From assembly GCF_000829455.1 (NCBI RefSeq), contig NZ_JXAK01000030.1, forward strand, positions 19,956 through 83,955: a stretch of 64,000 bases of DNA, written 5' to 3'. Position numbers and translations under genes: made by a program. Position 1 is the stretch's first letter; every line of letters starts with the position of its first letter. This DNA comes from Gordoniibacillus kamchatkensis. GTDB lineage: Bacteria; Bacillota; Bacilli; Paenibacillales; NBRC-103111. Under the pieces are notes generated by a model. The model was given only the letters and a program-made list of their open reading frames with translations. It was not told where the DNA came from and searched no databases. Positions 63,333 through 64,000 of the stretch are shown piece after piece.

Positions 63333-63719
63333 ATGACGATGCGGAAGCTGCCGTTTGTATTAAACGAAGGCGATTGGATATCCGGCAAGACGGCCAACGA
63401 CGAGAAGTTTCGGGGCTACGTGGAGCGCATCGACTCGTACGGAGGCAAAGTGAAAGTAAAAGTGCTGGAATCGGATCGCGAATCCATCATCGGCTCGACG
63501 GTGGAAGCGGCGCTCGCCGCAGTCGAACCGATTGCCGCCGAAGGGGCCCGCTCGGAAGCTGAGCTGCTGGACATGATCGATCTGGCGCTGCAGACACGCG
63601 ACCGGACGTGGTTTGAAGAGCTGAGCAGCCAGTTGTCGCTGCTGCGCGGGGCCGGCACCGCTTCCCGCGGTATCCGGCCGGAAAGATTGAGCGCGCCGCC
63701 GAGATCCCGAGTCATGTAA
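63333..63719 (+). CDS. IDEAL-domain protein
   Basis: 128 residues. The N-terminal part (FVLNEGDWISGKTANDEKFRGYVERIDSYGGKVKVKVLESD) is a small beta-barrel-like segment. EAELLDMIDLALQTRDRTWFEELSSQL is the IDEAL domain, a short helical hairpin found in Bacillales proteins such as ComK-modulating and YpiB-type factors. GAAGGACGGGG precedes ATG 63333; ATG 63339 is an alternative. Function not known. Confidence 0.8.
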   Translation: MTMRKLPFVLNEGDWISGKTANDEKFRGYVERIDSYGGKVKVKVLESDRESIIGSTVEAALAAVEPIAAEGARSEAELLDMIDLALQTRDRTWFEELSSQLSLLRGAGTASRGIRPERLSAPPRSRVM

Positions 63720-63739
63720 CGGTAATAGCCCGTTTTCAT

Positions 63740-63781
63740 AACGCTCCTTTCCCAAGCTAAGCTTGGGGAGGAGCGTTTTTG
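63740..63781. terminator. strong hairpin terminator after the IDEAL gene
   Basis: AACGCTCCT...CCCAAGCT pairs with AGCTTGGG...AGGAGCGTT (nearly perfect, 18-bp stem), followed by TTTTGC. The sequence after it (63782-64000) is C-rich and shows no gene. Confidence 0.8.
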
Positions 63782-64000
63782 CTTGCGTCAGCTGCTACCC
63801 GTTGTCCCCCCGCACCCGGCCGCGCGGCATGCAACGACCGAAGTCCCTGACGCTGCCAAACACCGCCCGTGCCCCACATCTCTAAACTCCGGCCCTTGCC
63901 TCGACCCTATTCGAGCGGTAAACGCCTTACAGCCTTACCCTCGCCCCATACCCCCAACCCCGCATTCCACCCGCCAAGCCCCAAGTAAAGCCATGCTAAC

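Overview
The window looks like chromosome from a high-GC, endospore-forming member of the Paenibacillaceae (Paenibacillus/Cohnella-like; an inference, no rRNA is present). The signs are strong AGGAGG ribosome-binding sites, frequent GTG/TTG starts, classical sigma-A promoters, a YjcZ-type sporulation peptide, YwmB, an IDEAL-domain protein, a ydaO-type c-di-AMP riboswitch and a dctB-dctS-dctR-dctP set arranged as in Bacillus. No rRNA, tRNA, CRISPR array, complete insertion sequence or prophage was seen. Most of the window is ordinary metabolic, transport and regulatory chromosome separated by repeat-rich spacers.

Layout. 0-4.5 kb: glycan cluster (GH57-GT4 fusion cut by the window edge, remnant of a sugar nucleotidyltransferase, KTSC protein, DUF4912-GT4 glycosyltransferase). 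4.7-8.3 kb: YjcZ peptide, NCS2 permease, DUF3311/sodium-solute symporter pair. 9.4-14.7 kb: probable D-threonate/D-erythronate type catabolic operon (PrpR-like regulator, KdgT-family permease, DUF1537 kinase, PdxA2-like dehydrogenase) with matching palindromic operators. 14.8-19.7 kb: Tet(L)-like efflux pump, c-di-AMP riboswitch with a small Rossmann-like protein, two-component system, secreted repeat protein. 19.9-22.6 kb: VOC/ArsR pair, a minisatellite, DUF202 protein. 22.7-31.4 kb: gluconate use (gnd, hxlB-like, gntK and, further on, gntP) interleaved with a serine hydrolase, GNAT, FrnE-like and membrane protein. 31.5-44.8 kb: phytoene-synthase-like protein, MerR, ArsR and TetR regulators with neighbours, AbrB-family membrane protein, NagA, MFS, hydrolases. 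44.9-49.1 kb: cold-shock gene with a structured leader, GNAT, a structured-RNA candidate, lrgAB. 49.1-55.7 kb: C4-dicarboxylate sensing, malic enzyme and uptake. 55.8-63.8 kb: MazG, SDR/TetR pair, a lineage-specific membrane protein, VOC, a PD-(D/E)XK-like nuclease, YwmB and an IDEAL protein.

Two features cut across the window. First, at least seven otherwise normal genes (DUF4912-GT4, kdgT-like, histidine kinase, gntK, MFS at 39.9 kb, dctB, and AbrB-family with three events) have their frame broken by one-base length changes, mostly in homopolymer runs. Correcting them restores full-length family members, so base-calling or assembly error is more likely than decay. Second, the spacers carry several dispersed or tandem repeat families: a 65-bp tandem unit ending in a gene's ribosome-binding site, two minisatellites of about 33 bp period, an inverted pair of repeats at 33.4 and 60.7 kb, and a CTTACGAAGCGAGTTTT element seen three times.

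No defence island or clearly unprecedented system was found. The best candidates for new biology are the c-di-AMP-controlled orphan Rossmann protein, the PrpR-like regulator without a GAFTGA loop, the cold-shock leader hairpin, and the three-way-junction RNA or element at 47.2-47.4 kb.
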